Positions 18,501 to 27,260 are shown, numbered from the stretch's first letter. The stretch: 54,508 bases of DNA from CAADGY01 sp900696665 (GCA_035063885.1 JAPSFM010000025.1:1-54508), one strand, 5' to 3'. Numbers and translations: made by a program. Notes: generated from the sequence alone by a model not told the origin.

Positions 18501-20053
18501 CCGAGCGAACGTTGGCTTCCATGCGGCGCATGTCGCGGCTGAGAGGGCATTTCCTGAACTGGTACGATACCCGCACGCTGGAGCCGCTGAAGCCTCTCTT
18601 CCTTTCGACCGTGGATAGCGGCAACCTTGCGGCCTGCCTCTGGACTCTGAAGCAGGGCTGCCTTTCGCTGAAGAACAGGCCTTTGCTTCCGGCCTCGCTA
18701 TGGCAGGGTCTGCGGGAGCATATTCAGATTCTCGACGAGGTTGCTCCGTCAGGTGTTCCTGGATTGCGGGCGCACGTGAGCAGTCTCGGCTCCGGCGCGC
18801 TCGAATGGATTCGGGAACTGGATGAGCTGGAACGTGGCGCCTGTGTTCTCGAGCGGGAACTCGAGGAGTCTCCCGAAGCCGCCTGGTGGGCTCATGAGTT
18901 GTGCGAGCGTGTACGCTCCATCCGGAGTGTTGTGGAGCGATTCGCGCCATGGCTGCTCGCGCCTGCCGGTGAACTGGTCGAAGTGCTCGATGCCGGCCCG
19001 GTGGATAATCTCACTCTCGACAACCTCGCCGGTAGAGTGCGGGCCATCCGCTGCCACCTGGAGGAACGTGAGCGCTTCCAGTCGCTATCAGGAGCCGGCG
19101 AGCGCTTCCTTGCGGCGCTGCGGTCAAGCGTCCCTCGCACGGTGCAGGAAGCGGACGCCCTGCTCAAGGCGCTGTCCGAAATTGCGGAACAAGCCGAGTC
19201 GCTGGTCCGCGGCATGGATTTCCGCTTTTTCTATCATCCCCGGAAGAAGCTGCTTTCGGTGGGGTTCAAGGCCGACGAGGGCCGCCTCATGAACTCCTAC
19301 TACGACCTTATGGCTTCGGAAGCCCGCATCGCGGCGTTCGTCGCAATCGCTAAAGGCGATATCCCGCAGGAATCCTGGTTCCACCTTGGCCGGGCGCAGA
19401 CACTCTATGGCGGAGAGCGCATCCTGCTGTCCTGGACGGGCACGATGTTCGAATATCTTATGCCGGCCCTCTGGATGCGAGCCTATCCCGCGACGCTCAT
19501 GTGGAAGAGCATGGTTTCCGCCGTCGAGGCGCAGCAGAAGTATGTGCGGGGAAAAGGCATACCTTGGGGTATTTCCGAATCCGCTTATTCCCGCACCGAT
19601 GCCGGCGGCAATTATCAGTACCATGCGTTTGGGTTGAGCGGCCTTGCGCTGAAGTTCAGCTCACAGGAAGCGTTGGTTGTCTCGCCGTATTCGACGTTCC
19701 TGGCGCTGTTGACCCATGCTTCCAGCGCGGTGCGGAACCTGCGGGACATGGCGGCGCGGTCCTGGTGCGGCCCTCTGGGTTTTTATGAGGCCATCGATTT
19801 CACCAGCGTCTCCTCCGGACAGGCCGTTCCCTGTTGGATGGCTCACCATCAGGGTATGAGCCTGTTGGCGGTTTGCAACCTGGTCTCGAAGTACCCGTTT
19901 CGCCAGTTCTTTCACGCGGAGCCTCGGGTAATGGCAACGGAGCTTCTGCTCCAGGAAATGGCGCCCGCCGTCCCGATTGTGCACGACGATCTTGAAACGG
20001 AAATCGTAGCCGCCGCGGGAGTGCCGGCACCGGCAGCCGAGCCCGCTGGTTGA
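15524..20053 (+). CDS. Cyclic beta-1,2-glucan synthase-like protein (GT84 plus cyclisation domain, no GH94 domain)
   Basis: 1509-residue inner-membrane glycosyltransferase. Hydrophobic segments at ~338-390 flank a GT84 domain containing the nucleotide-sugar motif DSD (547-549, TLDSDTQLPRD), HDLIEG (660-665) and RKHRW (692-696); further membrane helices follow (~740-880). From ~925 to the end is a glycoamylase-fold domain (YFRQFSGPESNWLVPDN, FRFFYHPRKKLLSVGF, GIPWGISESAY, MAHHQGMSLLAV), the part reported to cyclise the chain (GH189). Classical Cgs/NdvB is ~2800 residues and ends in a GH94 phosphorylase domain that sets ring size; here the protein stops where that domain would begin, and no GH94 gene follows. 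The product is thus probably a beta-1,2-glucan with different length control. Confidence 0.87.
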   Translation: MHSSIPVRGEVLHASSPALRGEFDFQDDIGSVNLDSQRIAALRRHAQDTASSWVDAGRQGGKVLKPEHKRLHALLASHALTGGLFDAETRAWLLENYRLIRTALRDAGRPDRDMAEHPHVSSAGGTPVPRVYALVRSFLTSVDFVYRPDALAVYVGAVQDERPLEMGEIWALKPMLQLVLLRELAATLERGINADSASGEAGIPAAGRLISSLRAVAQTDWKSLFEQVSLVERILRSDPSLTYPRMDYESRDMYRNAIAEMATHSRAPETEIAATAVRLAKSAAEEDAPTSRIHERHSHVGFYLVDLGLPALQREIGYVPPFARRIRNAILNSPNGFYLIGVELSTMLIAFLLLSQLETFTPIVAGFLLLITPATQAAVDFMNSLTTFLLKPRALPKLDFSEGIPDEFRTMVAVPTLLLNEQQVEETVSELEIRYLGNSDRNLYYALLTDAPDSDQPFDEKEELADFCSELIRGLNRKYGDGGAGRFYLFHRHRVFNPSEGAWMGWERKRGKLLDLNKLLRNDFDSFPVKVGAMQILPSIEFVITLDSDTQLPRDSAHKMVGTLAHPLNRAIIDPVTNTVVAGYGILQPRMGISVQSAGRSRLAALYSGQTGFDIYTRAVSDVYQDLYGEGIFTGKGIYDVDTLRAVLDHRFPCNALLSHDLIEGAYARSALVSDIELIDDYPSHFSAYSRRKHRWVRGDWQIAQWLFPRVPDYDRNSVSNPVTLASRWKILDNLRRSVIDPATFILFLTGWFYLPGKPWYWTAATLALMLMPVYTQLLFSLLRFGDLRRIVPFVKETGLAFLKGHFHVLLNLVFLAHQTLVMLDAIIRTIVRNRFTHRRLLQWETAAQAEAGMKRRTPVDRYLSWIPYVSLLIAGLMALFKPESLPFAGPILALWFASPFISYWLNRAPRVRQPKLSQDDEKFLRLTALRTWRYFRQFSGPESNWLVPDNVQENPQVIAHRISPTNLGLLLNARQAAVEMGFLTVPELVRDSERTLASMRRMSRLRGHFLNWYDTRTLEPLKPLFLSTVDSGNLAACLWTLKQGCLSLKNRPLLPASLWQGLREHIQILDEVAPSGVPGLRAHVSSLGSGALEWIRELDELERGACVLERELEESPEAAWWAHELCERVRSIRSVVERFAPWLLAPAGELVEVLDAGPVDNLTLDNLAGRVRAIRCHLEERERFQSLSGAGERFLAALRSSVPRTVQEADALLKALSEIAEQAESLVRGMDFRFFYHPRKKLLSVGFKADEGRLMNSYYDLMASEARIAAFVAIAKGDIPQESWFHLGRAQTLYGGERILLSWTGTMFEYLMPALWMRAYPATLMWKSMVSAVEAQQKYVRGKGIPWGISESAYSRTDAGGNYQYHAFGLSGLALKFSSQEALVVSPYSTFLALLTHASSAVRNLRDMAARSWCGPLGFYEAIDFTSVSSGQAVPCWMAHHQGMSLLAVCNLVSKYPFRQFFHAEPRVMATELLLQEMAPAVPIVHDDLETEIVAAAGVPAPAAEPAG

Positions 20054-20095
20054 AAGCGCATAGGGTAGCTGCCGGCTCCGCTACACTGATGGCAA

Positions 20096-21118
20096 GTGGC
20101 TTCTCGAAAACTTACTGCCCACGTAAAAGCTGCGGGTTGAGCGTCCAAGCTGGGTCCAAAGGTATTGGACCGCGTGCTGGCGCTGCTTCCACGTGTGGCA
20201 GATGAGAACGTACTGGTCGGCTTCGACACCGCCGACGATGCGGGGGTGTATAAGTTGACGCCGGAGTGTGCCCTGGTCCAGACCATCGATTTCTTTACCC
20301 CGATTGTCGATGACCCTTACACGTTCGGAGCCATTTCCGCGGCGAATTCTTTAAGCGACGTTTACGCCATGGGTGGCCGGCCAGTCTCCGCCTTGTCGGT
20401 TGTCGCGTATCCCGCCAAAGGCGATATCGAGGATCTGGAACAGATACTGCGCGGGGGCGCCGAGAAGATGCGAGAAGCCGGATGCGTCGTTCTCGGCGGA
20501 CACAGTGTAGCCGACGATGAGATCAAGTTCGGCTATGCCGTCACCGGCATCGTACATCCCGAACGCGTGAAGACTAACGCTGGCGCCCGCGCCGGCGATG
20601 TGATTCTGTTTACCAAGAGCATCGGCACCGGGGCGGTCTCCACGGCTCTCAAGCGCGGTATAGCCGCTCCTGCGGATGTGGAAGCGTCCATCGCATCGAT
20701 GTTGACTCTCAATCGAACCGCCTGCGAGGCCATGCTCGAATACGACGTACACGCTTGTACAGACGTCACGGGCTTCGGCCTGATGGGGCACGCCCGGGAG
20801 ATGGCTGTGGCAAGTGGGCTGACGCTGGAAATTACCGCCGATTGCGTGCGATTTCTTCCCGGTGCACTCGACTATGCACGGCAGGGAGCGATTCCCGGGG
20901 GGCTCAGAAACAACAAGGACTTTGCCTCCTGCGCGGTCGAAATCACACGCGAGCTGCCGCAGGAGGTCGAGAGCCTGCTCTATGATCCACAGACTTCAGG
21001 CGGCCTGCTCATCGCTTTGCCGGAGGAGGACGCGGTGAAACTGGCTGACAAATTTCCGCAAGCCTATCGCATCGGCCAGGTCATCCCGCGTGCCGCAAAA
21101 CCTATTCGTATCGTATGA
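20096..21118 (+). CDS. selD: Selenide, water dikinase, a selenoprotein (in-frame TGA at 20138-20140)
   Basis: Makes selenophosphate from selenide and ATP, the selenium donor for Sec-tRNA. Read with TGA as selenocysteine the N-terminus is MASRKLTAHVKAAGUASKLG, which aligns with the Cys/Sec and Lys of the active site (AGCxxK in other SelD). The rest is canonical: DDAGVYKL, TIDFFTPIVDDPYTFG, NSLSDVYAMGG, VLGGHSVADDEIKFG, TDVTGFGLMGH. GTG 20096 is the only start codon between the upstream stop (20087) and the TGA; the product is 340 residues, usual for SelD. Taking the TTG at 20165 as start would delete the catalytic Sec15 and Lys18. A SECIS-like hairpin follows the TGA (20153-20171). No strong Shine-Dalgarno is visible. 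Overlaps pyrF by 4 bp (ATGA). Confidence 0.93.
20153..20171 (+). promoter_or_regulatory. Bacterial SECIS element of selD
   Basis: A perfect 7-bp stem (GGTCCAA with TTGGACC) closes a 5-nt loop AGGTA whose first base is 20 nt after the TGA. Bacterial SECIS elements sit immediately 3' of the UGA with G near the start of the apical loop at roughly this distance, so SelB could dock here. The stem lies inside the coding sequence and encodes GPKVLDR. Confidence 0.8.
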
Positions 21119-21807
21119 ACAATAACCCCCTCATCATTGCGCTCGACTTCGATGCTCCGGAACAGGCGCTCTTGCTCGTGGACCGGCTGGGCAACGACAT
21201 TGATTTTTACAAGGTCGGCATGGAACTGTATGCCGCCGCCGGAATGGATTTCGTTCGTAACCTGCTCGACGCCGGCAAGCAGGTGTTCCTGGACCTGAAA
21301 CTTTACGATATCGGCGAGACGGTGAAAAGAGCCGTCAAACAAATCGCCACTACCGGTGTGCGCTTTGTCACTGTGCACGGCAGCGGTCCGGTGATGCGCG
21401 CGGCGGTGGAGGGGCGTTCCGGATCTTCGCTCCAATTGCTGGCGGTCTCTGTGCTGACCAGCTTCGATCAGGAGGATCTCGCCGACCTGGGTTATCAATG
21501 CGCCGTGGAGGACCTGGTATCGCTGCGAGTGAGAAAAGCAATGGAGTCGGGCCTGGACGGCATCGTCTGTTCGCCATTGGAGGCCTCGCGCGTGCGGGAA
21601 CTGGCCGGGCCTGGCGCGATTCTCGTCACGCCGGGTGTGCGGTCCGAGGGCGCCGCCCGTGGAGACCAGAAGCGTGTAGCCACACCCGCCGAAGCCCTTC
21701 GACATGGCGCGAATTACCTGGTCATCGGACGGCAGGTGACGAGATCGAGCGATCCGCGGTCCGAGGTGGCCCGGATCCGGGCGGAAGTCAGCCCGCTGGT
21801 CCGGTGA
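21115..21807 (+). CDS. pyrF: Orotidine 5'-phosphate decarboxylase
   Basis: Last step of UMP synthesis. 230 residues, the size of bacterial class-I PyrF. IIALDF at the N-terminus, KVGMELY, and the catalytic DxKxxD array in FLDLKLYDIGETV are present, as are VTVHG, the LVTPGVR loop and the phosphate-binding YLVIGRQVTRSSDP. The start codon overlaps the selD stop (ATGA), so the two genes are translationally coupled; there is no obvious functional link between them. Confidence 0.95.
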   Translation: MNNNPLIIALDFDAPEQALLLVDRLGNDIDFYKVGMELYAAAGMDFVRNLLDAGKQVFLDLKLYDIGETVKRAVKQIATTGVRFVTVHGSGPVMRAAVEGRSGSSLQLLAVSVLTSFDQEDLADLGYQCAVEDLVSLRVRKAMESGLDGIVCSPLEASRVRELAGPGAILVTPGVRSEGAARGDQKRVATPAEALRHGANYLVIGRQVTRSSDPRSEVARIRAEVSPLVR

Positions 21808-21868
21808 TAGGGTGTGGCGAGCCCACCGTCTGTTAAGATGAACCGCAAGATGTCTTCGGAACGGTGAC

Positions 21869-24800
21869 GTGAAGCGACTCTTTTCAGCTTTGCTTTTGTT
21901 TTCAGCCTCATCCTGTTTCTGCGCGATGTTTGCGCAATCGATGACTTCCGTTGGCGGGCTGGTGACAGACCCTTCGGGCGCGGTCGTCGAGCGGGCGCTC
22001 ATCTCGCTCAAAAATCCGGCTGCCGGTATCACGCGCCAAACCCGCTCGGACGAATCCGGGCGATACCTGTTTGCACAGGTGCCTCCCGGCAGCTATGAAA
22101 TCGGAGCTTCCGCAGCGGGGTTTAACGATGTCGTCATCACCGGAATAGCGCTGCTGGTAAGTTCTCCCGGAACAGTCAACATCGCCTTTTCCTCCATCGG
22201 CACGGTGGCTGAAACGATATTGGTCACGGCCCACACCGTGCAGGTGAACACCACAGACGCCACCATCGGCAACGCTTTCGGTGCAAGTGCCATCACGCAA
22301 CTCCCGCTGGAGGGCCGCAATGTCGTCGGCCTGCTCGCACTTCAGCCGGGTGTTGTCTTCATCGGCGAAGAACAGATGGATTCGCGCAACGGTGCGGTGA
22401 ACGGCGGCAGGAGCGACCAGGCGAATGTGACTCTGGACGGTATCGATGTAAATGACCATCAGGACAGGTTCGCCTTCACGAGCGTACTGCGCGTGACCCT
22501 CGACTCGGTACAGGAGTTCCGAGTCACCACGAGCAATGCCAGCGCGGATCGGGGGCGGGGGTCCGGCGCTCAGATCGAGCTGGTTACCAGGAGCGGCACG
22601 AACGACCTGCACGGCTCGGTTTATGAATACCACCGCAACACCGTCACCACTGCCAATTCGTTTTTCAATAATTCCACGCAGCCGTCCGTGGAACGGCCGA
22701 AGCTCATTCGTAACACCTTCGGCGCGTCGGCAGGCGGGCCCTTGCGTAGAAATCGGCTCTTCTATTTCCTGAACTATGAAGGCCGCCGCGACGCCCGCGA
22801 AGACAGCGTGGAACGGCTGGTTCCTACCGGAAGCTTTCGCAACGGCACGCTGAGGTACATCAGGACAGATAACAGCATCGGCGAGTTGACTCCGGAAGAT
22901 CTGCGGACGCGCGTCGACCCGGCTGGTATCGGAATAAACGCCGAGGTGCTGAAGTTGTTTCAGTCCTATCCGCTGCCGAATTCTTACAACTCCGGAGATA
23001 CGCTGAATACGGCGGGATACCGGTTCAAAGCCCCAGTCGGACTGCGCTGGAACACCTACATCGCACGCCTCGATTACAACTTGACGCCGAATGGTACGCA
23101 TGGCCTGTTCCTGCGCGGCAACCTTCAAAATGACAGGAATACGAGCTTGCCACAGTTCCCAGGTGACCCGCCGTCAACCGTTGATTTGACAAACAGCAAG
23201 GGTTTGGCCGCAAGTTACAATGCCGTGTTACGCCCGGACCTCATCGGCACTTTCCGCTACGGGCTCACGCGGCAGGGCATAGAGAACTCGGGTTTGCAAA
23301 CGGCTTCGGCCGTGCGGTTTCGAACACTCGATGACCGGCACGCTCTTACGACGGCCTTCACGCGTATTACCCCAGTCCACCACACAACGCAGGACTTGAC
23401 GTGGATGAAGGGCGCGCACAGCGCACAGTTCGGCGGGGTTCAGCGCTGGATCCGCAATTTGCGGGTGAACTACGCCAGTTCGTTTCATATCGCGCAGTCC
23501 AGGGCATCGTGGCTGGAGAACTCGGGTTCGAATCTCGAACGCAATGTCACCGATTTGGCCAGCCGTTTCCGGACATCGTACCAGGACGCCGCTGCGGCGA
23601 TTCTCGGCATCATTTCGCAGGGCACCGCGAATTACAATTACGATCTTCAGGGCAACGTGTTGCCCATCGGCGCACCGGTTTCCAGGCGGTTCGCCAACAA
23701 CGAATATGAGTTGTACGCGAGGGACACCTGGAGAGCCAGCCGCGAGTGGACGATCACCGGAGGGATTCGCTGGTCGTTGATGCCGCCCGTATACGAGACC
23801 AACGGAGTGCAAATCGCTATGTCGCCTTCCGCGGAGGCATGGTTCAACGAACGTGGCGCGCTGGCTTCGAGCGGCAGGCCGCAATCGGAAGTGGCGCGCG
23901 TGCGCTATGTTCCGGCGGACAGCGCGGCCGGCGGAGACCTTTATCCGTTTTACAAGAAGAACTTCGGGCCGCATCTCGCCGTTGCCTATTCCCCGCAATC
24001 CGAAGGCTGGAAGTGGCTCACCGGCGGTCCGGGCCAGAGTGTGATTCGCGCCGGGTGGGGCCTGTATTACGATCTGTTCGGCCAGGGTTTAATCCGCTAT
24101 TTCGACAGCAACTCATTCGGCCTTTCGTCTACTATCCGGAATCCGTCGAGTACCTTGAATGAACTCACGGCGCCGCGCTTTACGGGGGTATTCGATCTTC
24201 CACCGCAACTCATCCCCCCCGCGCCTCCGGCCGGCTTTCCCGTGGAAGCACCCGATGTGTTCGCTTTCGGCGGTACGATTGACAGTCGCCTGCGCCCGCC
24301 CTATACGATGGAAATGAACTTCTCGGTGGCGCGTGAGTTCCCGGGCGGTTTCTATGTTCAGGCGGCATATGTGGGGCGTCTCTCGCGCCGCTCCCTGGTG
24401 CAAAGCGACATTGCCACTCCTACGAACCTGACCGATCCGAAATCCGGCATGAGCTACTTCGAGGCGGCCGGACAACTGGCCCGGATGAGCCGCCGGCGCA
24501 CACCCGTCGAGCAAGTAAGGGCGATTCCGTTCTGGGAGAACCTTTGGCCGGGTGCGGCCGGCGCCGGCCTCACTGCCACGCAGCGTGTCTATGAGCGGTT
24601 TCTGGCAGCCGAGCCGGATTACACCACCGCGATCCAGAATCTCGATATCCGCTGCCGGCCTGCTTGCAGCATCTACGGGCCTTATGCGATGTTCAACCGG
24701 CAGTTTTCGTCGATGACCGCATGGCGGTCCATTGCGAGCGGCAGCTATCATGCGATGCAGTGGACGCTACGCAAGCGCCTCAGCCGGGGCGTGCAGTTCG

Positions 24801-25525
24801 ACGTAAACTACACGTGGTCGAAATCAATCGATCTTGCCTCGCGCGCCGAGCGTGATACCGTGAATAACCTGGGCATTATTTCCAATCCATGGGACCCCGG
24901 GTTGCGCCGCGCTGTGTCCGACTACGACATGACGCATCAGTTCAACGCGAACTGGATCATTGAGCTTCCTTTGGGCCGGGGTAGGAAGTGGCTGCACAGG
25001 AATAATCGGATCTTAAACGCGGTTGCTGGCGGTTGGCAGTGGAGCGGAATCTGGCGCCAGACCAGCGGGCTTCCGATCAGCGTAAGCAATGGCCGTATCT
25101 GGCCCACAAACTGGCAATGGCAGGCGAATGCGACCCAGGTGGGTCCGGTGCCCGCGCAGCAGACGACAAAAAACGCACCGGCGCCCGTGCCCGGCGGCTT
25201 CGCGGGGCCAAACGTGTTTGCGGATCCGGCTGCGGCTCTCGCCGCTTATGATTTTACGTATCCCGGCGGAGTGGGGCAGAGGAACGGGATTCGGGGTGAC
25301 GGCTATTTCACCATCGACATGGGTCTGGCGAAGCGTTTCTACATGCCCTACAGCGAGAAGCATAGTCTTCAATTCCGTTGGGAAATCTTCAACGTTACCA
25401 ATTCCGTACGTTTCGACGTGCGCAACCTGTCGCTCAGCCTCGGCGACCAAGCGACGTTCGGCAGGTACTTTGGTGCCCTGACCAGCCCGCGCGTAATGCA
25501 GTTCGGGTTACGCTACGAATTCTGA
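21869..25525 (+). CDS. Oar-like TonB-dependent outer-membrane receptor
   Basis: 1218 residues. GTG start, signal peptide ending near CAMFAQS. Residues ~25-110 are a carboxypeptidase-regulatory-like domain (GGLVTDPSGAVVERALISLK, YLFAQVPPGSYEIGASA). A plug domain follows with ITQLPLEGRNVVGLLALQPG and NVTLDGIDVNDHQD, then a long beta-barrel ending MQFGLRYEF with the usual terminal Phe. No TonB box was identified with certainty. This class is abundant in Acidobacteriota and presumably imports large, perhaps polysaccharide-derived, substrates; the ligand is unknown. The next gene, a secreted beta-helix protein, starts 4 bp later, so they form a pair. Confidence 0.88.
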   Translation: MKRLFSALLLFSASSCFCAMFAQSMTSVGGLVTDPSGAVVERALISLKNPAAGITRQTRSDESGRYLFAQVPPGSYEIGASAAGFNDVVITGIALLVSSPGTVNIAFSSIGTVAETILVTAHTVQVNTTDATIGNAFGASAITQLPLEGRNVVGLLALQPGVVFIGEEQMDSRNGAVNGGRSDQANVTLDGIDVNDHQDRFAFTSVLRVTLDSVQEFRVTTSNASADRGRGSGAQIELVTRSGTNDLHGSVYEYHRNTVTTANSFFNNSTQPSVERPKLIRNTFGASAGGPLRRNRLFYFLNYEGRRDAREDSVERLVPTGSFRNGTLRYIRTDNSIGELTPEDLRTRVDPAGIGINAEVLKLFQSYPLPNSYNSGDTLNTAGYRFKAPVGLRWNTYIARLDYNLTPNGTHGLFLRGNLQNDRNTSLPQFPGDPPSTVDLTNSKGLAASYNAVLRPDLIGTFRYGLTRQGIENSGLQTASAVRFRTLDDRHALTTAFTRITPVHHTTQDLTWMKGAHSAQFGGVQRWIRNLRVNYASSFHIAQSRASWLENSGSNLERNVTDLASRFRTSYQDAAAAILGIISQGTANYNYDLQGNVLPIGAPVSRRFANNEYELYARDTWRASREWTITGGIRWSLMPPVYETNGVQIAMSPSAEAWFNERGALASSGRPQSEVARVRYVPADSAAGGDLYPFYKKNFGPHLAVAYSPQSEGWKWLTGGPGQSVIRAGWGLYYDLFGQGLIRYFDSNSFGLSSTIRNPSSTLNELTAPRFTGVFDLPPQLIPPAPPAGFPVEAPDVFAFGGTIDSRLRPPYTMEMNFSVAREFPGGFYVQAAYVGRLSRRSLVQSDIATPTNLTDPKSGMSYFEAAGQLARMSRRRTPVEQVRAIPFWENLWPGAAGAGLTATQRVYERFLAAEPDYTTAIQNLDIRCRPACSIYGPYAMFNRQFSSMTAWRSIASGSYHAMQWTLRKRLSRGVQFDVNYTWSKSIDLASRAERDTVNNLGIISNPWDPGLRRAVSDYDMTHQFNANWIIELPLGRGRKWLHRNNRILNAVAGGWQWSGIWRQTSGLPISVSNGRIWPTNWQWQANATQVGPVPAQQTTKNAPAPVPGGFAGPNVFADPAAALAAYDFTYPGGVGQRNGIRGDGYFTIDMGLAKRFYMPYSEKHSLQFRWEIFNVTNSVRFDVRNLSLSLGDQATFGRYFGALTSPRVMQFGLRYEF

Positions 25526-25528
25526 GAA

Positions 25529-27187
25529 ATGAATAGATCGGTCCTTGTTCTTTTCAGCCTGTGGCCTGTGCTCTTCAGCGCCGCAGAACCGCAGGCGTCG
25601 TCGGTTGCAACATTTGAATCGCTGGGCCTGTACTACAACCATACGGGTGGGGAAGCGAAGTGTCCGGTGCGCTATCGTGTTGCCGGCAGCGCGGAATGGC
25701 GCGAAGGATATCCTCTGGTCTACGATCAGCGCGAGCGCCAGTACCGCGGCTCTCTCGTGGGGCTGCTGCCGGATGCGGTCTATGACATCCGGCTGGAGCC
25801 GGGCGGCGCTCCTGTAGAGATACAAGCCCGGACCCTTAGCGAAAAATTCCCTGTTGGAAAAACCACACACCTCGCGGGGGGAACTACCGATCAGACCCTC
25901 TACATACGCGAGGGCGGCACTGCCGCCGGATGGCATCTCGTGACGCCAACCCCCGGCACGAAGTTCGTGAGCGATGTGTTCAACCTGTCCGACTACAACG
26001 TGGTGGTCGAGGCGGACTACGTCATTCTTCGTGGTCTCGATCTGAGAAACGCGGGGATTCACGGCGTGCTCATCAGGCAGGGCGTGCAGCACGTTGCCGT
26101 CGAGGATTCACGGATCACCGGATGGGGGAGAATCGGCGGCGCACGTATCTGGGGTGTCTTTCATGGGTCGGATAGCGGCATTTACGCCGAAAACGATGCG
26201 GGCCATCTTGTGATCCAACGCAACCTGATCGAACATCCTCGCGGCGGCGCTAACGATTGGGAATCGGGACACCCGTCCGGACCTCAAGGAATAACGCTTA
26301 TCGATTCACGCGGTGGCAACATCATCCGCTACAACACCATACGCTCGACGGAGGACCACGGATTTAACGACGGCATCGGCGGCGGGTCCAACTACAGCTT
26401 CAAGGGAAGCCCGAATCGCGACTCGGATATTTACGGCAATATTGTCTCGCACTGTTGGGATGATGCCATCGAGAGCGAAGGCGCGAACCGGAATGTGCGG
26501 ATCTGGAGCAACTACATTCACCATACGTTCGTACATATCGCCACCGCCGCGACCTCCATGGGCCCGCTCTACATTTTCCGGAATGTGTTCGGGAACAGCC
26601 GCGTTTCGCACCAGGATTCTTCCGGTGGAATGATGATCAAGACGGGGATGAACTACCTGACCATCGACGGCGAGCGCGTCAGCACGGGTCTCGGCCACCG
26701 CTTCATTTTCCACAACACCGCGTTGCAACCCGGTGGCGGCCTCGACGTATTCAGCAGCCATGAGCTGCACAACGCGGTCAGCCGGAACAACATCTTCTAC
26801 GCGCGCGGGCGCACGTATCCGCGGGACCGCGGCGCACCGCCCAACGATTTCGAGCACGATTTGACCGGCGGGTATCTTGGCGGTGGATTTGTCCAGTCGA
26901 TGTTTCTCCAGGGCAACCCGCTGGAGTGGTTCCTGGCGCCCGTAATGAAGAGCGTCAAATGGGGCAGAGTAGAGTATACGCGAAACGGAAAGAGCTTCGC
27001 TATCACCGATCCGGTGGTCGAGGTGGCGAATCCGGCTCTCGACACCGCCGTGCGTCTACCGGGGTTCAATGACGATTACGCCGGAACTGCGCCCGACATC
27101 GGTGCTTTTGAAAACGGACGTCCGCCTCTGCGCTTCGGCCGCGACATGGCGCCAGGTTTCGAACGCGCTCCATGGGAGCGGTATTAG
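25529..27187 (+). CDS. Secreted right-handed parallel beta-helix protein (putative polysaccharide-active)
   Basis: 552 residues with a signal peptide (MNRSVLVLFSLWPVLFSAAE). Residues ~25-115 look like a fibronectin-III-type sandwich (CPVRYRVAGSAEW, AVYDIRLEPGG). From ~150 the chain is a parallel beta-helix with short repeated coils typical of PL6-like lyases and C5-epimerases: DYVILRGLDLRNAGIHGVLI, HVAVEDSRITGWG, HLVIQRNLIEHP, GNIIRYNTIRSTEDHGFND, NVRIWSNYIHHTF. I cannot assign catalytic residues, so the enzyme class is open. Its start is 4 bp behind the stop of the TonB-dependent receptor, suggesting the enzyme processes what the receptor imports. A dispersed hairpin repeat begins 8 bp after its stop. 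Confidence 0.82.
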   Translation: MNRSVLVLFSLWPVLFSAAEPQASSVATFESLGLYYNHTGGEAKCPVRYRVAGSAEWREGYPLVYDQRERQYRGSLVGLLPDAVYDIRLEPGGAPVEIQARTLSEKFPVGKTTHLAGGTTDQTLYIREGGTAAGWHLVTPTPGTKFVSDVFNLSDYNVVVEADYVILRGLDLRNAGIHGVLIRQGVQHVAVEDSRITGWGRIGGARIWGVFHGSDSGIYAENDAGHLVIQRNLIEHPRGGANDWESGHPSGPQGITLIDSRGGNIIRYNTIRSTEDHGFNDGIGGGSNYSFKGSPNRDSDIYGNIVSHCWDDAIESEGANRNVRIWSNYIHHTFVHIATAATSMGPLYIFRNVFGNSRVSHQDSSGGMMIKTGMNYLTIDGERVSTGLGHRFIFHNTALQPGGGLDVFSSHELHNAVSRNNIFYARGRTYPRDRGAPPNDFEHDLTGGYLGGGFVQSMFLQGNPLEWFLAPVMKSVKWGRVEYTRNGKSFAITDPVVEVANPALDTAVRLPGFNDDYAGTAPDIGAFENGRPPLRFGRDMAPGFERAPWERY

Positions 27188-27194
27188 ACGCCGT

Positions 27195-27260
27195 GTCAGA
27201 AATGATTGCGTATCCGCTTCCTGGCGGCCGCAGCTCAACATTCGTTTCCGAGCCGCGCCC
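27195..27260 (+). repeat. Dispersed hairpin repeat, copy B
   Basis: Related to copy A (8204-8272). The conserved left part (GTCAGAAATGATTG, CCGCTTCCT) is followed by a hairpin whose arms (27223-27236 with 27250-27259) pair at most positions although their bases differ from copy A. Like copy A it sits a few bases after a plus-strand stop and before a convergent minus-strand gene. Confidence 0.68.

Noticed and set aside
23525..23545. GGGTTCGAATC-like stretch in the receptor gene as a possible tRNA remnant
   Set aside because: Flanks do not pair as a T-stem and it is well inside a conserved coding region.
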